NCBI RefSeq assembly: GCF_019966545.1
Contig: NZ_JAIMIC010000001.1
Location: 682,001 to 746,000 of the forward strand
Source of the DNA: Heliomarina baculiformis
GTDB taxonomy: Bacteria > Pseudomonadota > Alphaproteobacteria > Rhodobacterales > Rhodobacteraceae
Length of the DNA: 64,000 nucleotides
Direction: 5' to 3'
Below are positions 37,301-45,879 of the stretch, in pieces. Within the stretch, counting starts at the first letter, position 1. The number at the start of each line of letters is the position of its first letter. Below the pieces are notes generated by a model. The model was not told the DNA's origin, ran no database searches, and saw only the letters and a list, made by a program, of their open reading frames with translations. Made by a program: the position numbers and the translations under genes.

Positions 37301-39228
37301 ATCACGTCGATATTGCCGCCGCCCGCCATGATCACGTCACGACCGGCGCCGCCGACGATGTAGTCGTCCTCGCCGCCCGCATCGATCATGTCATCTCCAC
37401 CCCGGCCCGAGATCACGTCGATCCCGTCGCCGGTATAGATTGCGTTGGCGTCATCGTTGCCTTCGACCTCGTGATTCTGACCGGCGGTCACGATCACGTT
37501 CTCGATTGAGGTCAGCGTATCGTTCCCCTGCCCGAAAGCGGTGCCAGCCAGCAGGCTGACCACCATCTCGCGGTTTGCCCCCGCCAGCACCTGAAAGGTA
37601 TCGCTGCCCGCGCCGCCATTGGCCTGGTCATCGCCAAGACCGGGCAGCAGCAGATCATCGCCATCGCCACCGTTCAACTGATCATCTTCGGTCGACCCGA
37701 AAATCTGGTCATCGCCACCGAACCCGTTCGCTACGTTCAACCCGTTGACCGGCGTGCCATCGGAATTGAGGAACATCAGATTGTCCTTGTCATCACCGTC
37801 CAAGGTCGACCCGCCGATAATCGCTTCCTTCAGCTGCTTGCCGGTAAAGGAAATGTCCGTGAAAACAACGTGATCCCCGTCATCCATCGCAACCAGTTCG
37901 TCCACGCCGGTGCTGTTTTCCGCATCCGAGGGCTTTACGTGGCTGACGATGATAGTGCCGCTGTCAGGATCACGCGACAGCTCGTATTCGGTGAAGCTCG
38001 CCGCGAAATAGAACATGTCATTGCCCGTGCCGCCGTTCAGAATGTCCGAACCGGCCCCGGCAATCAGGATGTCATTGCCGCCATGGCCGAATATCTCATC
38101 CCGGTCACCCAGCGCGTCGAGAATATCGTCGCCGTCATCGCCTTCCAGCAGATTTGCGACATCATTACCCCAACCCGTCGGACCCTTGTCGGGCGTGCCG
38201 ACCACATCGCCGAAAAACGCGTTCTCGGCCACGTCGAGGAAGGGGATCGCCCCCAGCGCGTCTATCGCATATTCCAGCAGGAAGTCCTTCAACGGCTGGA
38301 GCAGGCTGTCCATCTTTTCCAGCAGGTCAAAGGACGGGATCAAGGCATCGAACAGCTCCTGCGCCTTGTCCAGCACCGTGTCGAGCTTCAGGGTCTCCAT
38401 GATAAAATCGATGACCGGATCGACGATCAGCCCCACCAGCGCGTCGACCGCATTCAAGAGCGGCATGATCGGGTCGATCAGAACGGCCGCCGCATCCAGC
38501 GGTTTCTTGAGCACCTCCAGGGCCTTGTAGATCGCTTCCATGTCAATGAACTGGCCAAGGATCTTTTCAAAATTGATATCCTCGAAAATCGCGACAAAAT
38601 CGTCGATCTCCGCCATCATGTCGTCGAATACGGTTTTCAGACCTGCGATCAGCTCATTGCGCGCCTGCAATTGTTTTTCGACCGCCGTGTTCAGCGCGGT
38701 GAACTCACCCTTCCACGCGACGTTGTCGGTAACCGTCGCAACCGCCAGCGCAACCTTGAAGTTATTCAGCGCCTCCATCGCGATTTCCACCTGCCGCGTC
38801 TGCAAGGTGATGCTGTCGCGGGCAGCCTTTACAACAACCGAGGCGTCTTTCAGGCCCGTCTCGACATTCTCGTAAAGCTTCTTGTTTCCGCCCGGCGTAA
38901 GGTCGGACGTATCTTCTTTCTCGCTGATCGCATCCATTTTCTTGTCGACTTCCTTGACCGGCTTTTCGACCCGGTCAAGAACGCGCTGCAAGGCCTTGGT
39001 CGGCGTTTTCAGCGGAGAGATAAATCCGACAACCGTCAGCACTTTGTCGATGTAATAGATTGAGTTCTTTGTGTATTCGACTGACTTCTCGGTCTTCTTG
39101 TAATGCCCCGCGACCGTCGATCCCACCGTCATACCGCGATCAAGGTATTTGGTTGCGGTCCCCAGCGTATCGAGCCTGTCCAGATGCGCGGCAGAGTTCT
39201 TCAGATAGAGATCAAGCTGGGTGCCCAT
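34375..39228 (-). CDS. Giant RTX calcium-binding protein with helical N-terminal domain
   Basis: 1617 aa, Asp/Gly-rich and acidic, without a Sec signal. Residues 1 to about 350 are predicted mostly helical and amphipathic, with a hydrophobic stretch around 245-280 (LIDPIMPLLNAVDALVGLIVDPV). I do not recognise this domain; pore-forming or adhesive roles are possible. From about 355 on there are repeated blocks of G-G-x-G-x-D nonapeptides, densest over the last 180 residues (bases about 34,570-35,110). The C-terminus, DRFVFAKRDGQDVIHDFEGG then ADFTGAISIDDLL, is a typical type I secretion signal. No T1SS exporter is in the window. GAGGAA lies 9 nt before the ATG. It is divergent from a LysR gene across a 368-bp region with two palindromes. 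Confidence 0.9.
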   Translation of the reverse strand: MGTQLDLYLKNSAAHLDRLDTLGTATKYLDRGMTVGSTVAGHYKKTEKSVEYTKNSIYYIDKVLTVVGFISPLKTPTKALQRVLDRVEKPVKEVDKKMDAISEKEDTSDLTPGGNKKLYENVETGLKDASVVVKAARDSITLQTRQVEIAMEALNNFKVALAVATVTDNVAWKGEFTALNTAVEKQLQARNELIAGLKTVFDDMMAEIDDFVAIFEDINFEKILGQFIDMEAIYKALEVLKKPLDAAAVLIDPIMPLLNAVDALVGLIVDPVIDFIMETLKLDTVLDKAQELFDALIPSFDLLEKMDSLLQPLKDFLLEYAIDALGAIPFLDVAENAFFGDVVGTPDKGPTGWGNDVANLLEGDDGDDILDALGDRDEIFGHGGNDILIAGAGSDILNGGTGNDMFYFAASFTEYELSRDPDSGTIIVSHVKPSDAENSTGVDELVAMDDGDHVVFTDISFTGKQLKEAIIGGSTLDGDDKDNLMFLNSDGTPVNGLNVANGFGGDDQIFGSTEDDQLNGGDGDDLLLPGLGDDQANGGAGSDTFQVLAGANREMVVSLLAGTAFGQGNDTLTSIENVIVTAGQNHEVEGNDDANAIYTGDGIDVISGRGGDDMIDAGGEDDYIVGGAGRDVIMAGGGNIDVMISGSAAKAGVSDLYLGGNGYDVVSYTSSSNTIKFDVSDQSDDPRILQTLKDYMSDIEDSGPVEIRAGEHRIIRIDDAGKEITSDYTVEVEGFMGSDEDDVLYGDPGARMLHGAGGNDTIHTGGTQNIYGGDDDDLILVENVEGGSTALQVYGGGGSDTMSLDAVGEARWFYKVESAIALTLKAFSTSVEGDDLRNTGNAFFSIKPYSVETISLGNFADHAIYAPGGGQTAYFDLMGGDDRFDGENGFADVSAGDGNDVGNFRKGGGVFRGMAGEDYAIFGDSSKENRAFMGADSDFLQILRFRGHADGGGGYDRISFDPSFQSYIVADLGAGTVNSFKGVVTNNSDQVGMTLENFEEVIATDYNDAITGSERDEQLIGRGGADDMDGAGGNDKIYGGTGNDALKGGDGDDLLHGGAGNDNLDGGGGSDTASYAWARPGGMEGELIADVFTGVEVNLSAGTATGAFGSDTLKSIENVIGTGADDILQGGSGNNLLSGGDGDDEIYGNDGDDVLVTGRGNDLASGGAGDDTIVVGLGNKSLLGGADFDTLDFGTVDGVVTIDFGTGTYDATFIDEVPRWLERDQDSDGIEESDGTEARMFSGVAMTPQDVLEAQASFANGAEDLARVLPGINDDEFDDFQIDFVKVDQGAVGTFSGIEKVIGGSSGSNIILTDAVNRFDGRVSKQDVIDLTSSSVAMTYNLRTGENDIKLLVGDDVTGIEGLWGGSQNDTFIGDRNANMFTGGGGNDVMKGGGNKDELDGGQGADVLRGGGGKDTVFGQKGKDTLVGNGGNDDMSGGGGNDTMKGGGGNDRMDGGKGLDVMRGGGGDDTIAGGKQSDTIKGDKGNDRIDGDGGKDDLKGNAGDDRINGGGGRDRIDGGSGDDEIHGGGGRDVILGGRGNDDLYGDGGPDRFVFAKRDGQDVIHDFEGGVDRIKLLGVSAGEVRITTLSGSTLIEYGGGDTIELADFTGAISIDDLL

Positions 39229-39332
39229 GGTAATATTCCTCGATAAAATGCGCTAAAACCGCGACTGGAAATGCAGAAAATTGCGAATTCGATACAATTG
39301 GACGCCGGGAAAATTCACCATGGACCGCGACG

Positions 39333-39350
39333 ATATTAGCCCCCTAATAT
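39333..39350. promoter_or_regulatory. Inverted repeat upstream of the giant RTX gene
   Basis: ATATTAG (39333-39339) and CTAATAT (39344-39350) flank CCCC. It lies 105 bp upstream of the RTX start in the 368-bp divergent region 39229-39596, which otherwise holds no gene. It could be an operator for the adjacent LysR or another regulator. Confidence 0.45.
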
Positions 39351-39448
39351 TCCGACATGCGGCGGTCACAAACGACTTCGGCCCGGGCTCAAAAACCTCG
39401 CAGCATGCCGAAATATGGCGCCTGTTTAGAAGGCTAAGGGACAAGGGT

Positions 39449-39466
39449 CTGTGAAACGTATCACAG
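39449..39466. promoter_or_regulatory. CRP-consensus palindrome TGTGA-N6-TCACA
   Basis: CTGTGA at 39449-39454 and TCACAG at 39461-39466 are separated by AACGTA. Both half-sites match the classical CRP consensus exactly. It is 131 bp upstream of the LysR start and 220 bp upstream of the RTX start, suited to regulating either. The protein that binds it in this organism is unknown. Confidence 0.6.
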
Positions 39467-39596
39467 TCGCTCCGCATGCAAACAATTTTTTGCTCAAAAC
39501 TGCTGAAATCCCGGCCTGCACGCCCGGTACGCTCTTGCAGAGGGGCCGAAAGGCTATAACGAAAAGACTGCCGCCCAGCCCCCGAAAGGCCCTCAC

Positions 39597-40538
39597 ATGA
39601 CAACGAACCGAATAAGAATGCGCCACTTGCGCTGTTTCCTCGCGGTCGCGCAGCACGGCACAGTGACGGGCGCGGCCAATGCGCTCGCGACGGTTCAGCC
39701 GAGCGTCTCGCGCTCGATCCGCGAATTCGAGGATGAAATGGGCATGGTGCTTTTCGACCGTACCCCCACCGGACTATCCCTGAACGCCGCCGGCAAAACG
39801 CTCTTTGCCTATGTCGCCAACGGTATGAGCCAGCTTGACCGGGGCGTCGAAGCATTGCAGCAGCGCATGTCGGAAAAACGCGTCACCGCCTATGTGCTGC
39901 CCAATGTGGTGCGCGTGGTGATGCCCGGCGCGGTGCGCCGCTTCAAGGAACTTCACCCCGAGGTCGATCTGCGCTTTCTCCCGAACACCGGCGGGGGCTT
40001 GCAACAATATCTCGCCCGGGGTGACGTGGATTTCGGCTTTGGCCGGTTGCTGGCCGCCAAGCATATGGAGGGGATGCATTTCGAGCATCTCTTCTCTGAA
40101 CCGCTCTGCTTTTTCGTGCGCGAAGGCCACCCGCTTGCCACCAGCAAATCCCTGACAATACAGGATATTGACCGGCATGAGGTCATCCTGCCCAACGCCG
40201 AAACCATCATCCGAGAGGAAATCGACCGCTTTATAATTGCCGAAGGAATCAGCCGCTTCAGCAACCTGATCGAGACGATTTCCTTCGAATTCGCCCGCGC
40301 CTATCTCGCTCAGAGCAATGCGATCGTCTTCCAGCCGCTCGGCGCAATGCGGCGCGAGCTGCACGACGGCAGCGTGGTCCGGCTCGACTTTGCGCGCGGT
40401 GAACTCGAAGGATCGGTCGGCATCACCACCCCGGCGGGCCGACAGCTTTCATCCCCTGCGCAGCTCCTGATCGCGTCGATCCGCGAAGAAGTTCGCGATC
40501 AACTGCATAACGAAACCGATATACCAAAAACCAAATGA
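39597..40538 (+). CDS. LysR family transcriptional regulator
   Basis: 313 aa. The N-terminal helix-turn-helix (residues about 8-65: MRHLRCFLAVAQHGTVTGAANALATVQPSVSRSIREFEDEMG) begins with an RHL segment typical of the GbpR/PcaQ/CbbR-like branch. An effector domain with LPNVVRVVMPGAVRRF and REGHPLA follows. It lies upstream of, and in the same direction as, the sulfatase and TAXI transporter genes, and divergent from the RTX gene, so either may be its target. Effector unknown; aromatic or sulfated compounds would fit the neighbours. Confidence 0.9.
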   Translation: MTTNRIRMRHLRCFLAVAQHGTVTGAANALATVQPSVSRSIREFEDEMGMVLFDRTPTGLSLNAAGKTLFAYVANGMSQLDRGVEALQQRMSEKRVTAYVLPNVVRVVMPGAVRRFKELHPEVDLRFLPNTGGGLQQYLARGDVDFGFGRLLAAKHMEGMHFEHLFSEPLCFFVREGHPLATSKSLTIQDIDRHEVILPNAETIIREEIDRFIIAEGISRFSNLIETISFEFARAYLAQSNAIVFQPLGAMRRELHDGSVVRLDFARGELEGSVGITTPAGRQLSSPAQLLIASIREEVRDQLHNETDIPKTK

Positions 40539-40655
40539 TTATTTCGCAAAAGCCCCTCCCTTCCGTAGATTGAACAGGGAATCGCAGCGGAGGGAGGACC
40601 GGCGCGTTCAACCATTGCCTATCGGGCAAGATGAACCGCGCCGGCGCAGAGCAGC

Positions 40656-42329
40656 TTGGCAAAAGCAAAAAACATACTTTTCATCATGTTCGATCAGCTC
40701 CGGTGGGATTACCTGAGCTGCTATGGCCATGAACATCTTCACACGCCCAATATCGACTGGCTGGCCTCACGCGGAGTGCGCTTTACCCGCGCCTATATCC
40801 AGTCGCCGATCTGCGGCAGCTCTCGCATGTCCACCTATACCGGGCGCTATGTGCACTCGCATGGCGCAAGCTGGAATGGCATCCCGCTGAAAGTCGGCGA
40901 GATGACGATGGGCGACCATCTGCGCAAGGCGGGCATGGATTGCTGGCTGGTCGGCAAGACCCATATGCGCGCGGACGAAGAAGGCATGGCAAGGCTTGGC
41001 CTCGCCCCCGACAGCATCATTGGCGCAAGGGTCGCGGAATGCGGTTTCGACGTCTTTGAACGCGACGATGGTATGTTGCCCGAGGGGCCCGACGGGTCAT
41101 ACGATCCCGACGGTGCAAAAGAGTACAACAAGTGGCTCACTGCCAAGGGCTATGAAAGCGACAACCCTTGGCATGACTTCGCGAATTCCGGGCTGGACGC
41201 GGATGGTAACGTGCTTTCGGGCTGGTTCCTGAAGAACTCCCCCGAACCCGCCAATATCGCCGAGGAGGACAGCGAAACCCCCTATCTCACCGGGCGCGGG
41301 ATCGAATTCATGACCGATCGCGACAAGCCATGGTGCTGCCACCTGTCCTATATCAAACCGCACTGGCCCTATATCGTCCCCGAACCCTATGCGAGCATGT
41401 ATGGCCCTGAACATATCCGCCCCGTCGTGCGCTCGGATGCGGAACGCCAAAATGCCCATCCGATCTTCAAGGCCTTCATGGACTCGAAAGTCGGCGAGAC
41501 TTTTTCGCGGCAGGACGTGCGCGAGGCGGTGATCCCCGCCTACATGGGACTTATCAAGCAGGCCGACGATCAGATGGGTCGCTTGCTGGAATGGATGAAG
41601 CAATCCGGCCGCATGGAGGACACGATGATCGTGCTCACCTCGGATCATGGCGATTTCCTTGGCGATCACTGGATGGGAGAAAAGACCTTTTTCCATGACA
41701 GCTCGACCCGCGTGCCCCTGATCATCTACGACCCCTCTGATGAGGCAGATGCCACTCGCGGCACCACCTGCGATGCGCTGGTCGAATGTATCGACCTCGC
41801 TCCGACATTCGTCGATGTCACCGGCGAAAAACCAGCCATGCACATCCTCGAAGGCGAAAGCCTCCTGCCGATCCTGCACGGCACCAGCGATGACACGCTG
41901 CGCGATTACGTGATCTGCGAATACGATTTCTCGGCCACGCCCATCGCGCATCTGAACAATATCGGCGTGCGCGATGCGGTGATGTTCATGGTCGCCAACA
42001 AGAAATGGAAGCTCATCCATTTCGAAGGCGGCCATCGCCCAATGCTCTTCGACCTCGAAAAAGACCCCGATGAGCTGACCGATCTCGGCGACAGCGAGGA
42101 TCATGCCGAGGTCATTGCCACCATGTATGATAAGCTCTTCGCGTGGACGCGCCGCCAGTCGCAGCGCACCACCCGCAGCGAAGAGCAGCTGATCGAAATG
42201 CGCACCAAGACGCGCCGACGCGGCGTGGTTATCGGCGTCTATGACGAAAATGACACCCCGCTGGAACTGACCACGAAATACCGGGGCCGCAAAGCGCCGG
42301 ATATGAAGAGCGGGCCGAAAAGCCCATAG
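40656..42329 (+). CDS. Sulfatase family hydrolase (arylsulfatase/phosphonate monoester hydrolase-like)
   Basis: 557 aa, cytoplasmic by lack of signal. The N-terminal metal site IMFDQLRWD (D13, Q14), the nucleophile region SPICGSSRMSTYTGRY with C53 as the residue to be converted to formylglycine, and SDHGDFLGDH with further metal ligands are those of alkaline phosphatase-superfamily sulfatases. The modification motif is C-G-S-S-R, with Ser where Pro or Ala is usual. The start is TTG 40656; the ATG 30 bp further on would cut the first beta strand, so TTG is kept although no good ribosome site is visible. Followed 60 bp later by the TAXI transporter, which may import its substrate. Substrate unknown. 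Confidence 0.88.
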   Translation: MAKAKNILFIMFDQLRWDYLSCYGHEHLHTPNIDWLASRGVRFTRAYIQSPICGSSRMSTYTGRYVHSHGASWNGIPLKVGEMTMGDHLRKAGMDCWLVGKTHMRADEEGMARLGLAPDSIIGARVAECGFDVFERDDGMLPEGPDGSYDPDGAKEYNKWLTAKGYESDNPWHDFANSGLDADGNVLSGWFLKNSPEPANIAEEDSETPYLTGRGIEFMTDRDKPWCCHLSYIKPHWPYIVPEPYASMYGPEHIRPVVRSDAERQNAHPIFKAFMDSKVGETFSRQDVREAVIPAYMGLIKQADDQMGRLLEWMKQSGRMEDTMIVLTSDHGDFLGDHWMGEKTFFHDSSTRVPLIIYDPSDEADATRGTTCDALVECIDLAPTFVDVTGEKPAMHILEGESLLPILHGTSDDTLRDYVICEYDFSATPIAHLNNIGVRDAVMFMVANKKWKLIHFEGGHRPMLFDLEKDPDELTDLGDSEDHAEVIATMYDKLFAWTRRQSQRTTRSEEQLIEMRTKTRRRGVVIGVYDENDTPLELTTKYRGRKAPDMKSGPKSP

Positions 42330-42388
42330 GACACGACACAAGACCGTGGGGAGCGGTCGTTGACGCCTATCTCATGAGGGAGGAAAAA

Positions 42389-43441
42389 ATGACGAAACTG
42401 ACCAGAGGGCTGGCCGCGCTTGGCCTGTCCGGCGTGCTCGCGGTCTCCGCCGCCCATGCCCAAAGCAACCTGACCGCCGAAACCTCAAGCCCGGGCAACA
42501 GCCCGCATGCCTCGATCCTGCACCTGGCCGAAGTCGCCAGCGCCGCCGGGATCGCGGATCTTCAGGTGCAGGACGGCCAGACGCTAACCAATTCGGTGCT
42601 GAACGTTGCCGAGGGACGCACCGACATTTCCGCCATGCCGCTGATCCTTGGCTTCCTGATGTCCAAGGGGCGCGGCCCCTATTCCAAACTGGGCGAGGCG
42701 GGGGCCGAAAAGGCCGCCAACCTGCGCGCGCTTTACCCCTACAACGCCGGGGCTTACGGGCTGATCGCATTGGAAAGCGAAGGCATCGACAGCTGGGACA
42801 AGCTCAAGGGCAAGAACGTCTGGAACGGCCCGCCGCGCGGCGCCGCGCTGGTCAACGCGCGGCAGGCGATCTTCTTGGCCGCCGGGCTCAAGGATGGCGA
42901 GGATTACACCGGCCATCAGGCGAACTGGGGGCAATTGCCGACCCTGCTGGTCGATGGCTCGATGGATGCGTTTGTCTTTCCGCTCACCTTCCCCTCGGCC
43001 CGCGCAGTCACGATGCAGGCGGCGGGGAACGTGGTGATGGTCTCCACGCCCAAGGATGTGTTCGAAAGCGACGCCTATCAAAAAATCTTCAACGCACCGG
43101 GCAACGTGCCAATCGTGATCGGCTGGGATGAGATGGGCTATGAGGATGGCAAGGGCATCCGCCTCCAGTCCGAGGACAACTCCTTTCGCGGGTTGGGCAC
43201 GGCCTTTGCCGATGTCGTGCACAAGGACATGTCCGACGACATGGCCAAGGCGCTGACCGCCGAATACATCCGCACCATTCCGCAGTTGAAAGAAAAGACC
43301 GCCTACATGAAAAACGTCGGCGTCGGCATCCTTGATCCCAAGCTGTCCGGCTTTTGCGGCATCAACCCGGTCAAGTATCACCCCGGCGCAATCGCCGCAT
43401 GGGAAGAGGCCGGCGTGACCGTGCCCGACTGCGCCAAGTAG
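42389..43441 (+). CDS. TAXI family TRAP transporter solute-binding protein
   Basis: 350 aa with signal peptide MTKLTRGLAALGLSGVLAVSAAHAQ. TAXI-type features are the SSPGNSPHASILHLAE start of the mature protein, the GRTDISAMP segment and GAYGLIALESEGIDSWDKLKGKNV. It captures a carboxylate or similar solute in the periplasm for the fused permease downstream. The ATG at 42389 is preceded by GGGAGGAAAAA. It lies 60 bp after the sulfatase gene; a GC hairpin separates it from the permease. Confidence 0.9.
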   Translation: MTKLTRGLAALGLSGVLAVSAAHAQSNLTAETSSPGNSPHASILHLAEVASAAGIADLQVQDGQTLTNSVLNVAEGRTDISAMPLILGFLMSKGRGPYSKLGEAGAEKAANLRALYPYNAGAYGLIALESEGIDSWDKLKGKNVWNGPPRGAALVNARQAIFLAAGLKDGEDYTGHQANWGQLPTLLVDGSMDAFVFPLTFPSARAVTMQAAGNVVMVSTPKDVFESDAYQKIFNAPGNVPIVIGWDEMGYEDGKGIRLQSEDNSFRGLGTAFADVVHKDMSDDMAKALTAEYIRTIPQLKEKTAYMKNVGVGILDPKLSGFCGINPVKYHPGAIAAWEEAGVTVPDCAK

Positions 43442-43455
43442 GCATCAGCCCCCGA

Positions 43456-43476
43456 CCGGGCGGCATCCCCGCCCGG
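43456..43476 (+). terminator. Hairpin between TAXI binding protein and permease
   Basis: CCGGGCGG (43456-43463) and CCGCCCGG (43469-43476) form a perfect 8-bp stem with a 5-nt loop and no T-run. Probably an mRNA-stabilising or attenuating element that raises binding-protein output over permease. Confidence 0.55.
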
Positions 43477-43506
43477 CACATACCCGTTTCGGCAAGGAGC
43501 CCGCCC

Positions 43507-45879
43507 ATGTCATCCGAGCTGCTTTCCCCCCGACGCACCGGCCTGCGCAAATTCGCCTTTCTGCTCGGGTTCCTGCTGGTGCTTACCGGGCTGCTGAACA
43601 CAATGCCCGCCTTTCCCGGCCTTGACGGCTGGGTCACCGCCACCTTTGGCGATGGCGTGGCAATCCGGCGGTTTCCCTACGAATACCTCTTTCCCATCGT
43701 CTTCGTGGTGATGATGACCATCGTCGCCATCGAGAACTCTTTTGCCCGCAATTTCCGCGAAAATGGCAAGTCCGATGTACAGGTGGTGTACGGTTTGTGC
43801 ATGGATGCTGCACTGGTGGTGACGGCTATTCTGGTCGCCCTCGCCTATCTCATCGAAATAGACTCGGTCTGCCTGATCGACCAGTTCACCGGCGAGCGCG
43901 CCGAGCTGATCGCCCGCGCACTCCAAGAGGAAATCGAGTTCGCCGAGACGATGGGCCTGCCGCCCCCGAACTCGGTCGACGATCCAAGCTGCATCAACAC
44001 GCTGGGGATCTGGATCTTCCCGCTCATGGCCTGCGCCATCGGTGTCTTTCTGGGCTATAACGTCAAGGTCTGGGGCTTTCCGCTGGTGGCCGTGGCCATC
44101 CTGATTGCCAGCTATACGCTGATTACGGTTATGGTTTGGTATTTCCTCGGCGCGGACGACATCAACAAGTACCTCGTCACCAAGCTGGGCGGCGAGCCGC
44201 GCCAGCTGATCGACGGCCGCCCGAACATGCAGGACATCCTAGTGAACAATGCCCAAGGCCTGCTTGGCCGGTTCATGGGCATCCTGATGAACACGGTCTT
44301 TCCCTATATCGTGCTGGGCTCTCTCTTTGGCGTCTCCGCCGGGGGGCGGTCGCTGATCAAAATCGCCTTTCTCTGGACCCGTCGCCTGCGCGGCGGTCCC
44401 GCCCATGCGGCCATTGTCAGCTCGGCCCTCTTTGGCACCATCTCCGGCGGTCCGGTCGTGAACGTGCTCTCGACCGGCGTTCTCACCATTCCGATGATGC
44501 TGCGGCGCGGGTTCAATCGTACCTTTGCAGGCGGGATCGAGGCGGCGGCCTCATCCGGCGGGCAGATCATGCCGCCGGTGATGGGCGTCGCGGCCTTCGT
44601 GCTCTCGGCCATGACCATCGTGCCCTATCGGGAGGTTATCATCGCGGCCTCCCTCCCCGCCCTTGCCTATTTCGGCTGCCTGTTCCTGACGGTCGTATTT
44701 CAAGCGCGAAAACAAGGGATTGAAGCTGTGGGCGAGGCCACCGACGACATGCGCCTCACACGTGAAGACACCATTCACCTGCTGATGATCTTCCTGCCGA
44801 TCATGCTGATCCTCGCCCTTCTCCTGACCCCGAAAGAGGCCGTGGGCTGCGGCCCCTTCTCGGCCCTCTGGGGCGTGACGAAGATCATCACCGAAAACGG
44901 CTGCCGGGCGGAAAACCTGCCTTGGCTGCTCGAGCTGATCCAGAATTCCGCAGGCGACGCGGGCTCGGCGGGATGGTGGGCCGCCGCCCTGCTTCTGATC
45001 CTGTTCTTTCTCGACCGCGAAATTCGCCGCGCGCCGGGTCAGATCGTCTCGGCGCTGGCCGACGCGGGTATCTTGGTCAGCCGCCTCTACCTGATGTTCC
45101 TTGCCGTCTCGGTGATCGACTTCTGCCTGAATTTCACCGGCCTTTCCAACTACATAGCGGTCGACATTCTTGGCTGGCTGCGCAGCTCCGGCGGCATCAT
45201 CGGGGACAGCCCGCTGTTCCTGTTCGTCGCGCTTTTCGCGACGATGGTGATGGCGATCATCCTTGGCATGGGCATGCCCACTGTCCCCGCTTACATCAAC
45301 GTGGCGCTGTTGATGGGGCCGATGCTGGTGGGGTTGGGCATCGCGGATTTCACCGCCAACATGTTCATCTTCTATTTTGCCGTGGCCTCGGCCATCACCC
45401 CGCCTGTTGCCGTCGCCGCCTTTGCCGCGTCATCCATCACCGGGGCGGATCCGCTGCGCACCGGTTTTGCGGCGGTTAAGGCCGGGGTGGTCATCTTTGT
45501 CATCCCCTTCATCTTTGCCTTCTACCCCGAGCTTTTGCTGATCGAGGCAGCGCAGCTCAACCCGATCTCGGGCGCGTCACGGTATCTCGACGGGCTCGAC
45601 GGTCAGGTACATCCCGTTCACCTTGCATGGATATCGCTAAAGATCGCTATCGCGCTCTATCTGCTGGCCACCGTTCTCGCTCGGTTCGAGACGCGGGGGA
45701 TCAGCCGGGGCGAGGCCCTTCTCCGCTTGGCTTTGGCCCTAATGGTGATCCAGAAAGACCCCTTGTTCAGCGGGGCTGGCATCGCTCTCACGCTTCTGGT
45801 TCTGGTCTGGCACCGCTGGAACGCGGCTGCGCCCGGACGCGGCGAGGAACATGGGGCGGTCAGCGCAAAAGAGGTCTGA
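43507..45879 (+). CDS. TAXI-TRAP transporter fused 4TM/12TM permease
   Basis: 790 aa with about 16-18 membrane segments. The N-terminal quarter corresponds to the small DctQ-like subunit. From about residue 270 the large DctM-like part shows GRFMGILMNTVFPYIVLGSLFGVS, ALFGTISGGPVVNVLSTGVLTIP, EAAASSGGQIMPPVMGVAAFVL and MGMPTVPAYINVALLMGP. As in other TAXI systems the two membrane subunits are one polypeptide. It uses the sodium or proton gradient to import the ligand of the upstream binding protein. The ATG at 43507 has AAGGAG 7 nt upstream. Its stop directly abuts the convergent subtilase stop. Confidence 0.9.
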   Translation: MSSELLSPRRTGLRKFAFLLGFLLVLTGLLNTMPAFPGLDGWVTATFGDGVAIRRFPYEYLFPIVFVVMMTIVAIENSFARNFRENGKSDVQVVYGLCMDAALVVTAILVALAYLIEIDSVCLIDQFTGERAELIARALQEEIEFAETMGLPPPNSVDDPSCINTLGIWIFPLMACAIGVFLGYNVKVWGFPLVAVAILIASYTLITVMVWYFLGADDINKYLVTKLGGEPRQLIDGRPNMQDILVNNAQGLLGRFMGILMNTVFPYIVLGSLFGVSAGGRSLIKIAFLWTRRLRGGPAHAAIVSSALFGTISGGPVVNVLSTGVLTIPMMLRRGFNRTFAGGIEAAASSGGQIMPPVMGVAAFVLSAMTIVPYREVIIAASLPALAYFGCLFLTVVFQARKQGIEAVGEATDDMRLTREDTIHLLMIFLPIMLILALLLTPKEAVGCGPFSALWGVTKIITENGCRAENLPWLLELIQNSAGDAGSAGWWAAALLLILFFLDREIRRAPGQIVSALADAGILVSRLYLMFLAVSVIDFCLNFTGLSNYIAVDILGWLRSSGGIIGDSPLFLFVALFATMVMAIILGMGMPTVPAYINVALLMGPMLVGLGIADFTANMFIFYFAVASAITPPVAVAAFAASSITGADPLRTGFAAVKAGVVIFVIPFIFAFYPELLLIEAAQLNPISGASRYLDGLDGQVHPVHLAWISLKIAIALYLLATVLARFETRGISRGEALLRLALALMVIQKDPLFSGAGIALTLLVLVWHRWNAAAPGRGEEHGAVSAKEV

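Noticed and set aside
37870-39063. 397-codon plus-strand frame opposite the RTX N-terminus
   Set aside because: Shadow of the real minus-strand gene, which has a ribosome site and a continuous product through the whole region.
41097-42341. 414-codon minus-strand frame
   Set aside because: Opposite the sulfatase gene, which carries all catalytic motifs; the antisense product has none.
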